Below, piece after piece: positions 1-5,706 of a DNA stretch of 5,791 nt (positions are counted from its first letter, which is position 1; each line of letters starts with the position of its first letter). The notes under the pieces were generated by a model, which was not told the origin of the DNA, did no database searches, and saw only the letters and a list, made by a program, of their open reading frames with translations. The stretch is from Pseudaestuariivita sp. (GTDB lineage: Bacteria; Pseudomonadota; Alphaproteobacteria; Rhodobacterales; Rhodobacteraceae): the NCBI GenBank assembly GCA_020629995.1, contig JAHDCH010000100.1, forward strand, positions 2,698-8,488. Direction: 5' to 3'. The translations under genes were made by a program, and so were the position numbers.

Positions 1-320
1 ACATCCGCCATGGCCAGCACTTCGTCCTGCACCCACTCCTGTGCCGCCTGCGGCCAGTACAGGCCCGCCAGATAGACGATCCCGTCGATCTCGCCCACCG
101 CTTCGGCGGCGGCCTGCACGCTGTCCAGATCGGCCACGTCGACCACCTGCACTGTGCTGGGCCCGGGCAGGCCTGCGGCCACCTCGGCCAGCTTTTCCTC
201 TCGCCGGGCCGACAGGATCACGTGGGCGCCCGCGCGGCTCATCACCTGCGCCAGCGCCTCGCCCAACCCGTCACTGGCCCCGATCAGCCAATACCGTTTG
301 CCCTGCCATTCGCGGCTCAT
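1..320 (-). CDS. Short-chain dehydrogenase/reductase, N-terminal part (cut by window edge)
   Basis: Last visible gene of the minus-strand operon; about 106 codons are present and the C-terminal half, including the catalytic Tyr-x3-Lys, lies outside the window. The start is ATG at 320, overlapping the upstream DUF3833 stop as ATGA, with AAGGA at 332-328 seven bases upstream. The N-terminus shows a Rossmann fold: a first beta strand (YWLIGAS) followed by the glycine motif G14-A-S-D-G-L-G20, an ARR sequence at 38-40 after the second strand (basic residues there usually favour NADP), D61-V near the adenine pocket, and YLAG at 83-86 in the place of the NNAG motif. This is the classical SDR layout. 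The family catalyses NAD(P)-dependent oxidation or reduction of alcohols and ketones; the substrate cannot be told. From memory, the matching R. sphaeroides operon also ends in an SDR gene. Confidence 0.9.
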   Translation of the reverse strand, partial: MSREWQGKRYWLIGASDGLGEALAQVMSRAGAHVILSARREEKLAEVAAGLPGPSTVQVVDVADLDSVQAAAEAVGEIDGIVYLAGLYWPQAAQEWVQDEVLAMAD

Positions 321-895
321 GCGGCGATCCTTTTTTCCTCGGCAACCGGGCGCATTGTGGCCACCAGCTCGGCCACCTTGATGCCGAACTTTCGGAACTG
401 GCTGCGGTTCACGATCGTGCCGTTGGGCGTCAGGTACATCCAGTCGACCGTGTCCAGCACGTGCCCTCCCGAATCTTCGGGCAGACGGAACTTGTACCGC
501 AACTGCACCGCCGATCCGCGCTGCACGCCCACACCTTCTCCGACCACGTCGTCGGCCCGGGCGATGATGCCGCCTTGCTGGTCCAGCGTCAGCCGCCATT
601 CACGGTGCTGCACGTCGCCGCTGTCGTATTCGAACCTCTCGCGCATCACGCCGGTGTCCTGCGTCCACGTGATGTCGAAATGCCCCACAAAGCGCGAGGA
701 CACGCGGCCCGTCGGCCCATAGATCACGCCTTCGCAGATCATCGGGCCGTTCAGATGGCGGCGGATGTCGATCGGGGTGGATCCGCCGACGTAATCGTCG
801 GGCGATTGCGCGACAAAGTCAAAGTAGGTCCGCCTTGCCCAGACGAACGCCGCAACCAGCGCAGCACCCAGGCAAAGCCACAACACGATATCCAT
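317..895 (-). CDS. DUF3833 family protein, membrane-anchored
   Basis: A 192-residue protein when started at ATG 895. An in-frame TTG at 901 overlaps the MFS stop, but GGGAG (908-904) sits only two bases from it and eight from the ATG, so the ATG is preferred. Residues 3-20 form a hydrophobic helix followed by ARR, a likely N-terminal membrane anchor with the rest outside the cytoplasm. The body is beta-rich, as expected for the DUF3833 family, and ends with the conserved-looking stretch N163-RSQFRKFGIKVAEL-177. Many gammaproteobacterial DUF3833 proteins are, from memory, annotated as lipoproteins; here Cys8 lies inside the hydrophobic stretch without a clear lipobox, so lipidation looks unlikely. 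The function of the family is unknown. The gene lies two bases after the MFS stop and overlaps the SDR start by four, so it belongs to the RpoE-linked operon. Confidence 0.87.
   Translation of the reverse strand: MDIVLWLCLGAALVAAFVWARRTYFDFVAQSPDDYVGGSTPIDIRRHLNGPMICEGVIYGPTGRVSSRFVGHFDITWTQDTGVMRERFEYDSGDVQHREWRLTLDQQGGIIARADDVVGEGVGVQRGSAVQLRYKFRLPEDSGGHVLDTVDWMYLTPNGTIVNRSQFRKFGIKVAELVATMRPVAEEKRIAA
328..332 (-). promoter_or_regulatory. Ribosome binding site of the SDR gene
   Basis: AAGGA on the minus strand, seven bases before the ATG at 320 and inside the end of the DUF3833 gene. It confirms the ATGA-overlap start of the dehydrogenase. Confidence 0.6.
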
Positions 896-897
896 GG

Positions 898-2151
898 TCA
901 AAGCTCCCTAAGCTCTGTTCGGGCCAAAAGGCCGATGGCGACAAGTTTCAGCACACATGGGACCCCAGCATAGGTCCAACTCAACACGCTCAACGCCGCC
1001 TCTGAATTCTCTGTTCCTGCGGCAAAACCGCTTGCCTCCAGGATCGGCAGCAATGCCACCGCCGCAACGGCCAGCGACGCCTTGGACACAAAGCTCCACA
1101 AGCCAAAGCCTTCGCCCGCCTGCGGCGCCACGCGCGCCATGCGGGTCGCAAACAGCGCCGGCAGCAATGTCAGGTCCGCGCCCGCCGTCGCACCCGAGGC
1201 AAGACAGATCAGCGCAAACCACGCCACATCGCCCGTGCCCAGCGCCATCGCGCCTACAAAGGACACAACCGCCAGCACCATCGCCGCCAGCAGCACAGGC
1301 TTGGCGCCCCACCGTTCGGCGGCGCGTGTCCAGAACGGTGCCGATGCAGCGGCGGCAGCAAAGAACAGCAGCAGCAGCGGCCCCTCCATGCCCGGCGCGC
1401 CAAGTCGGCTTTCGACGAAAAACAGGAAAACGGTCGAGCTGACAGCGACCGGCGCCGCGTTCACCAGCGCGATCAGCAACAGGCGGCGCGCCATCGGATC
1501 GGCCAGCACCACGCGAAAGCTGACCGGGTCTGCCACCGCTCCGCGTGCGCTCCATTCGGGGCGCATGGCCAGCCCGGCCAGCAGGGCGCACAGCGCAAAC
1601 CCCACCGCAAAAGCCGCAAAAGGCGCGCCCGTAAAGCCCAGCGCCACCGGCGCCACCGCCGCCACGCAGACGCCCAGCAGGGCCCCCGCCTCGCGCCAGC
1701 GCGCCAGCATCAGGTGGCCCGATCCGGGCAGCTCGCCCGCCGTGGTCACACCTTGCGCGTAGAACGTGATCGTCAGAAAGCTGAACGCCGAAAAGACCAG
1801 CGTCAGCATGGCCGCGAACCACCACAAGGGCGCAATCGGCGGCGTCACCGCGAACAGGCCGACCATCGCGCCGCCGATCACGGCCAGCGCCGTGGCGACC
1901 GCCGCCGCCCTGTGCCGCGCCAGCGCGTTGCTCAGCTTGCCCAGCAGCGGATCCTGCACGAAATCCAGCAGCCGCAGCGCGAACAGCACCGCACCCAGCG
2001 CGGTCAGCGACACGCCATACGTGTCCACATAGAACTTGGGCGCGTGGATATACAGCGGCAGCCCCGCCGCCGACAGCAGCGCGCCAAACAGCGCAAAGGC
2101 CCAGAGACGCGGCGCACCCGCCGCCTCGTGTGTGCCGGCAACCAGCGTCAC
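898..2151 (-). CDS. MFS transporter, GPH/MelB-like (MFS_2 type)
   Basis: An integral inner-membrane protein of 417 residues, the normal size for a 12-helix major facilitator. The open frame extends back to 2295, but that extension overlaps the DUF1365 gene and reads as a low-hydrophobicity shadow. The start chosen is GTG at 2151, overlapping the DUF1365 stop as GTGA with GAGAGG seven bases upstream. About twelve hydrophobic segments are visible, with a central polar loop around residues 198-223. The stretch at residues 59-75, containing D63 and D67-PLLGK-71, resembles the helix 2/loop motif of glycoside-pentoside-hexuronide:cation symporters such as MelB. The substrate is unknown and the sugar-transport label should not be taken literally: in an RpoE-controlled operon with lipid-type oxidoreductases, a role in moving a lipid or another hydrophobic compound is conceivable, but this is inference. 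Confidence 0.9.
   Translation of the reverse strand: MTLVAGTHEAAGAPRLWAFALFGALLSAAGLPLYIHAPKFYVDTYGVSLTALGAVLFALRLLDFVQDPLLGKLSNALARHRAAAVATALAVIGGAMVGLFAVTPPIAPLWWFAAMLTLVFSAFSFLTITFYAQGVTTAGELPGSGHLMLARWREAGALLGVCVAAVAPVALGFTGAPFAAFAVGFALCALLAGLAMRPEWSARGAVADPVSFRVVLADPMARRLLLIALVNAAPVAVSSTVFLFFVESRLGAPGMEGPLLLLFFAAAAASAPFWTRAAERWGAKPVLLAAMVLAVVSFVGAMALGTGDVAWFALICLASGATAGADLTLLPALFATRMARVAPQAGEGFGLWSFVSKASLAVAAVALLPILEASGFAAGTENSEAALSVLSWTYAGVPCVLKLVAIGLLARTELREL
904..908 (-). promoter_or_regulatory. Ribosome binding site deciding the DUF3833 start
   Basis: GGGAG on the minus strand within the last codons of the MFS gene. Spacing is eight bases to ATG 895 but only two to TTG 901, which favours the ATG. 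Confidence 0.6.
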
Positions 2152-2906
2152 GACGACACCTCTCGCGTGGGCGCTTCGGGCCTCGCGCGGTAGCGCGCAC
2201 CCTTCCACCACAGCTTGAGAGCCTGCCAGTGGATCAGCCCCATCACCCGCCGCGCGCCCAGCGGACGGCGGACCATGGCGCGCAGCAGGCTCCACGTGGT
2301 TGCCGGGCGCCTGGGGCCGGTCAGCGTTGCATAGACGCCGCCCTTGCCGTGCGAATAATCGATCCAGATGCCGATCCGTTCGCCGCTGATGTCAAAGCGA
2401 AAGACATAGCCGCCTTCCTGCGGCTGAAAGGGCGAAACATGCATCAGCTTGGCCGCGCTCAGCCGGTCGGTGGGCAGGATCGGCCTCAGGTCCGGATGGC
2501 GGCACAAATAGGAATGCCGGTCGCCAAATGTGTTGGTCACCTCGGCGATCACCGCGATCAGCGCGCCATCCTCGCGCCGGCACAGCCAAAAGCTGACCGG
2601 GTTGAACACATAGCCAAACACCTTGGGCTGCGCGAGAAGCTCGATCCGCCCCACGCCCGTGACCTGGTTGGCCTCCAGCACCTGCCGCACCCATCCCGCG
2701 CCCTGCCCTGCGCCGGGTGTGCCCCCGTGATCTGCATCGCTCAGCGACACAAGGCCGCCTCGGCCCCTGCGGAACGGCCAGGGCGCGCGCGTCTCGGCCT
2801 CTGCATCCAGCAGGACATAGTCGATGCTGTAGCGAAAGCCGTTCTTCAGGTCGCCCTTGCGCCCGTGCCATGTCTGGCCGGCGATATGATCCAGCGTGGA
2901 TGTCAC
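2148..2906 (-). CDS. DUF1365 family protein
   Basis: A 252-residue protein, within the usual size of this family. The start is GTG at 2906, whose first base is the last base of the upstream TAG (TAGTG). The open frame extends to an ATG at 2954, but that adds 16 non-family residues overlapping the oxidoreductase. Family hallmarks: FGYVFNPVSFW at 97-107, EVTNTFGDRHSY at 122-133, HVSPF at 156-160 and a C-terminal IHWQALKLWWKG at 225-236. No signal peptide or membrane helix is evident. DUF1365 genes are commonly adjacent to an FAD amine-oxidase-like gene, as here, and often to cyclopropane-fatty-acid-synthase-like genes, so a role in membrane fatty-acid modification is the usual inference. In R. 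sphaeroides the counterpart (RSP_1090, from memory) was linked genetically to the RpoE/ChrR response; the biochemical activity is not known to me. The binding site upstream is weak (GGTGG), so translation probably depends on coupling to the preceding gene. Confidence 0.92.
   Translation of the reverse strand: MTSTLDHIAGQTWHGRKGDLKNGFRYSIDYVLLDAEAETRAPWPFRRGRGGLVSLSDADHGGTPGAGQGAGWVRQVLEANQVTGVGRIELLAQPKVFGYVFNPVSFWLCRREDGALIAVIAEVTNTFGDRHSYLCRHPDLRPILPTDRLSAAKLMHVSPFQPQEGGYVFRFDISGERIGIWIDYSHGKGGVYATLTGPRRPATTWSLLRAMVRRPLGARRVMGLIHWQALKLWWKGARYRARPEAPTREVSS
2159..2164 (-). promoter_or_regulatory. Ribosome binding site fixing the GTG start of the MFS gene
   Basis: GAGAGG on the minus strand, inside the end of the DUF1365 gene, seven bases before GTG 2151. 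It supports the short (417-residue) form over the longer open frame. Confidence 0.65.
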
Positions 2907-4192
2907 TATTCGGCCGCCACCGGCATGGCGGGGCGCAGGCGGATCGCTTCGCAAACGTCAACCGCGCTGGACAGTCCGTCCTCGTGAAAGCCGTTCTTCA
3001 TCCAGGCTCCGCAATACCATGTGTGGTTCGCACCGTTGGTCGCGCGCATCACGTCCTGCGCGGCCAGCGCGTTCAGGTCATAAACCGGATGACGCAGCGT
3101 GACCGTGTCGTGGATCAGCTCTTCGCGGATCGGACGCGTGGTGTTCAGCGTCACGAAAAACGGGGTGTCATGCGGGATCGGCTGTAGCGAGTTCATCCAG
3201 TAGGTCAGATCGATCCGCTCCAGCGACTTGTCTGCCGCCTCGGTATAGTTCCAGCTGGACCAGACCTTGCGCCGTTTCGGCATGATCGCGGCGTCCGAAT
3301 GCAGCACCACGTCGTTGGGCTGGTACTTCATCGCGCCCAGCGCCGACCGTTCGATCCCCGTGGGATCGGCCAGCATCGACAGGCTGTCATCCGAATGGGT
3401 GGCCATCACCACCTCGTCAAACCGGTCCCAGTCGCCGGCTGCCCGGATCTCGACCCCCAGCGCGTCGCGGCGGATCGCCTCGACCGGCGTGCCAAGGCGC
3501 AGCTCGGCTCCGTACCCGATCAACGCCGCCTCCAGCCGTGACACATACGCCGCCGACCCGCCCTGCACGGTGTACCACTGGTGCTGCCCCGTTACGCCCA
3601 GCAGCGCGTGGTTCTCAAAGAACCGGATCAGCGCGTAGGCGGGAAAATCCATGATCTTCTCCACCGGCGTCGACCAGATCGCGCCCGACAACGGCAAAAG
3701 GTAGTAGTCGCGGAACCAGTCGCCCAGCTCCATCTTGGCCAGAAACTCGCCCAGCGTCAGGCTGCGGTCCCGGGCTTCGGCCACTGCGTGTTTGTTGAAC
3801 TTCAGCACGTCCCGGAACATGCGCAGGAACCTGGGGTTCAGTGCGTTCTTGGGCTGGGCAAACACCGCGCCCAGGCTGGCCAGCCCGTATTCCAGCCGCC
3901 CGCCCCCGATCGAGGCTCCAAAGCTCATGTTCGACTTGACCACCGGCACGTCCAGCTCGGCGAAAAGCTGGGCCAGATGCGGGTAATTGGCATAGTTGAA
4001 GACGATAAAGCCAGTGTCGACCGGCTGACCGTCCACGTGGATCGTTCTGGCGTGCCCGCCCAGACGCCCTTCGGCCTCGTACAGCACCACATCGTGATCC
4101 CGCGCCAGCATATGCGCGGCCCCCATCCCCGAGATGCCCCCACCAACCACGGCAATGCGCTTGCGGGCGCGGGCAGACTTGTCAAACGGCAT
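2906..4192 (-). CDS. FAD-dependent amine-oxidase-like oxidoreductase (flavin desaturase/oxidase type)
   Basis: First gene of the minus-strand operon, 428 residues, a typical length for the flavin amine oxidase/protoporphyrinogen-oxidase-like family. The ATG at 4192 is preceded by GGGA seven bases away. The N-terminus carries the FAD Rossmann motif VVGGGISGMGAA (G17, G19, G22), the acidic E39 at the end of strand 2, and the R43-LGGHART-50 segment that contacts the flavin. VMATHSDDS in the middle third and the C-terminal GFHEDGLSSAVD sequence are the expected second half of the FAD site. No signal peptide is present, so it is cytoplasmic or peripheral to the membrane. Databases often label such proteins as cyclopropane-fatty-acid synthesis proteins although no methyltransferase domain is present. 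The R. sphaeroides counterpart (RSP_1091, from memory) belongs to the RpoE regulon and has been tied to formation of modified (furan) fatty acids; applying that here is inference. The exact substrate remains open. Confidence 0.93.
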   Translation of the reverse strand: MPFDKSARARKRIAVVGGGISGMGAAHMLARDHDVVLYEAEGRLGGHARTIHVDGQPVDTGFIVFNYANYPHLAQLFAELDVPVVKSNMSFGASIGGGRLEYGLASLGAVFAQPKNALNPRFLRMFRDVLKFNKHAVAEARDRSLTLGEFLAKMELGDWFRDYYLLPLSGAIWSTPVEKIMDFPAYALIRFFENHALLGVTGQHQWYTVQGGSAAYVSRLEAALIGYGAELRLGTPVEAIRRDALGVEIRAAGDWDRFDEVVMATHSDDSLSMLADPTGIERSALGAMKYQPNDVVLHSDAAIMPKRRKVWSSWNYTEAADKSLERIDLTYWMNSLQPIPHDTPFFVTLNTTRPIREELIHDTVTLRHPVYDLNALAAQDVMRATNGANHTWYCGAWMKNGFHEDGLSSAVDVCEAIRLRPAMPVAAE

Positions 4193-4226
4193 GTAATCGT
4201 CCCGAAAAGTGTCAATTCAGGTTTAC

Positions 4227-4252
4227 TACGCGGCATTGTCAAAACTGGATGA
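4227..4252 (-). promoter_or_regulatory. Predicted RpoE-dependent promoter of the five-gene operon
   Basis: Read on the minus strand: TCATCC at 4252-4247, a 16-base spacer, then CGTAGT starting with CGTA at 4230-4227. The first element differs by one base from the TGATCC -35 known for ChrR-linked RpoE promoters, and the spacing to CGTA is identical to that of the rpoE promoter on the other strand. Transcription would begin near 4219, leaving a short leader of about 27 bases before the ATG at 4192. Confidence 0.72.
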
Positions 4253-4274
4253 GAAAGAAAAAGATTTTTTGCCG
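4253..4274. other. A/T-rich spacer between divergent -35 elements
   Basis: Twenty-two bases between the two outward-facing -35 boxes, with an A-rich run and then six T in an otherwise GC-rich region. It could act as an UP-like element for the RNA polymerase alpha subunits on both promoters or ease melting and bending. The function is inferred from composition and position only. Confidence 0.4.
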
Positions 4275-4300
4275 TGATCCGATCCGCGACACGATGCGTA
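4275..4300 (+). promoter_or_regulatory. Predicted RpoE-dependent promoter of rpoE-chrR
   Basis: TGATCC at 4275-4280, a 16-base spacer and CGTA at 4297-4300. TGATCC is the -35 sequence reported for the R. sphaeroides RpoE regulon and related ECF groups. Its place upstream of rpoE indicates autoregulation. Transcription should start near 4307, giving an rpoE leader of about 100 bases. Confidence 0.8.
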
Positions 4301-4407
4301 CTGGCAATATGTTGAGGAACGTGTCCACATACGACCCCGAGGAAGCGTCGCTTGCTATCGGCTCGCGCACGCCTGTCACCAAATCGTTGAAAGGGACGTC
4401 CCCCCGC

Positions 4408-4965
4408 ATGACCAAGGCCAAACCCGTCTCTGATCCGTCCGCGGATTGGGTCGCCTGTGTCGAACGTGTCAAACGTGCGCAGGACCGCGCCGCGTTTCGG
4501 GCGCTGTTCGATCACTTCGCGCCCCGGGTAAAGGCCTATCTGATCAAATCCGGCGCCGACATGGCGCTGGCCGAGGAATGTACGCAGGACGTGATGGCGA
4601 CCTTGTGGCACAAAGCGCATCTGTTCGATCCCTCGCGGGCCTCTGTGGCCACGTGGGTCTATACGATCGCGCGAAACCGCCGGATCGACATCCTGCGCAA
4701 ACAGCGCCGCCCCGAACCCGAAGACCTGGCATGGGGACCGGAAGCTGAACCAGAGCCGGACGAAATCGTCGGCCTTCAACAGGACAGCGCGCGGCTGGGC
4801 GAGGCGATGGCCTCTCTTCCGCGCAAGCAACGTGAACTGATCGAAAAGGCCTATTTCGGCGAGCTGTCGCACAGCGAAATCGCCGCCGAAACCGGGCTGC
4901 CCCTGGGCACGATCAAATCAAGGATACGGCTGGCGCTCGACCGTTTGCGCCACGCCATGAAATGA
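4408..4965 (+). CDS. rpoE: ECF RNA polymerase sigma factor RpoE (ChrR-regulated type)
   Basis: A 185-residue two-domain sigma factor. Region 2 spans about residues 29-98: the FRALFDHFAPRVKAYL helix, then ECTQDVMATLWHKA and WVYTIARNRRIDILRK, which cover -10 recognition and core binding. An acidic Pro/Glu-rich linker follows (about 101-120), then region 4 (about 126-182) with SLPRKQRELIEKAYF and a helix-turn-helix, ELSHSEIAAETGLPLGTIKSRI, for the -35 box. The start is ATG 4408 with AAGGGA at 4391-4396, eleven bases upstream. The frame is open back to 4249, but that start precedes the predicted promoter; ATG 4309 is a possible alternative giving a 33-residue extension. It overlaps chrR by ATGA. 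In R. sphaeroides this protein drives the singlet-oxygen response and is held inactive by ChrR. The TGATCC promoter upstream predicts self-activation. Confidence 0.95.
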   Translation: MTKAKPVSDPSADWVACVERVKRAQDRAAFRALFDHFAPRVKAYLIKSGADMALAEECTQDVMATLWHKAHLFDPSRASVATWVYTIARNRRIDILRKQRRPEPEDLAWGPEAEPEPDEIVGLQQDSARLGEAMASLPRKQRELIEKAYFGELSHSEIAAETGLPLGTIKSRIRLALDRLRHAMK

Positions 4966-5654
4966 GTGGGACAATGACACAGACACAAACGCATCAGCAT
5001 CTTGCACCTCCGGGCCAGGTCACGCACCACCTGACACCCGAGCTTTTGATGGCCTATTCCGCTGGCACCCTGCCCGAGGCTTTCTCGCTTGTGGTGGCCA
5101 CGCACCTGTCGATCTGCGACAGCTGCCGCGCCGATGCGGCCAGCTACGACACCGTTGGCGGGGCCGTTCTCGATTCGATCAGCCCCGACGCGGGCGCCTG
5201 CGACTTTGAGGCGACGCTAGCGCGGATCACCTCGTCCCCTGCGCAGCCGGCCACCGCGCAGCCCCTGCCCGATGACGTGATCCCCTCGCCCCTTGCGGCC
5301 TATATCGGTGGCGGTCTGGACGCGGTGAAATGGAAAAAGGTCGGCGGCGGCGTGCGTCAGGCGATCCTGCCCACCTCGTCCGATGCGACCGCGCGCCTGC
5401 TCTATATCCCGGCTGGCACCGCCGTGCCCGACCACGGCCACCGCGGCACCGAGCTGACGCTGGTTCTGCAAGGCGCGTTCTCGGACGAAGACGGCCGCTA
5501 TGCCCGCGGTGATGTCGAAATCGCCGACGAAGACGTTGACCACACGCCCATCGCCGAAACGGGCGCCGATTGCATCTGCCTCGCCGCCACCGACGCGCCC
5601 CTGCGCTTTGCCGGGTGGCTGCCGCGCATGCTGCAACCCTTCGTCAAGATCTAG
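4962..5654 (+). CDS. chrR: Zinc-dependent anti-sigma factor ChrR
   Basis: A 230-residue cytoplasmic two-domain protein that binds RpoE and blocks its use of RNA polymerase. The anti-sigma domain (about residues 22-90) has H23, then H48-x3-C52-x2-C55, the zinc-binding set corresponding to His6, His31, Cys35 and Cys38 of R. sphaeroides ChrR; the AYSAGTLPEAFSLVVATHLS stretch is nearly diagnostic. The C-terminal cupin-like domain (about 105-225) has H158-x-H160-x3-E164 and H194, matching the second metal site (His141, His143, Glu147, His177), and C204-I-C206, matching Cys187/Cys189. All positions are offset by a constant 17, so the domain spacing is unchanged and the extra length is N-terminal. 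The ATG at 4962 overlaps the rpoE stop; ATG 4974 is an alternative giving 226 residues. Neither has a good binding site, so translation is probably coupled to rpoE, keeping the two proteins in step. Confidence 0.95.
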   Translation: MSGTMTQTQTHQHLAPPGQVTHHLTPELLMAYSAGTLPEAFSLVVATHLSICDSCRADAASYDTVGGAVLDSISPDAGACDFEATLARITSSPAQPATAQPLPDDVIPSPLAAYIGGGLDAVKWKKVGGGVRQAILPTSSDATARLLYIPAGTAVPDHGHRGTELTLVLQGAFSDEDGRYARGDVEIADEDVDHTPIAETGADCICLAATDAPLRFAGWLPRMLQPFVKI

Positions 5655-5677
5655 ACGGCTCTGCTATAGCCTGATCC

Positions 5678-5706
5678 AAAGGGGAGCCTTCAGCGGCTCC
5701 CCTTTT
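5678..5706 (+). terminator. Rho-independent terminator after rpoE-chrR
   Basis: AAAGGGGAGCC (5678-5688) pairs perfectly with GGCTCCCCTTT (5695-5705) around a six-base loop. The stem is eleven base pairs, GC-rich at the loop side, and runs into TTTT at 5703-5706. It lies 23 bases after the chrR stop. The complementary strand ends in TTT as well, so weak two-way activity for the convergent gene is possible. Confidence 0.87.

Noticed and set aside
41..973. 310-codon plus-strand open frame, and others like it on the plus strand between 41 and 4252
   Set aside because: Antisense to the operon genes; the translations are Arg/Pro/Ala-rich without family motifs, as expected for shadows in GC-rich DNA.
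908..2200. 430-codon minus-strand frame overlapping the MFS gene
   Set aside because: Out-of-frame shadow rich in Gly/Arg/Ala/Cys; the MFS frame has clear transmembrane segments, a family motif and a good start.
2152..2295. Longer MFS start at ATG 2295
   Set aside because: The 48 extra residues overlap the conserved C-terminus of DUF1365 and lack MFS character; GTG 2151 has a well-placed binding site.
4249..4407. Upstream extension of the rpoE frame starting at ATG 4249
   Set aside because: The start lies before the predicted rpoE promoter and would have the promoter inside the gene; the Lys-rich start simply reflects the A-rich spacer.
4431..4452. Another TGATCC within the start of rpoE
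   Set aside because: No CGTA-like element at the 16-base spacing, and the sequence is explained by coding.
3925..4872. 315-codon minus-strand frame running across rpoE and the intergenic region
   Set aside because: Antisense to rpoE, crosses both promoters and then overlaps the oxidoreductase out of frame; no recognisable domain.
5672..5693. TGATCC just after chrR, possible RpoE promoter into the downstream region
   Set aside because: No matching -10 at the expected distance; it runs straight into the terminator stem and no plus-strand gene follows in the window.
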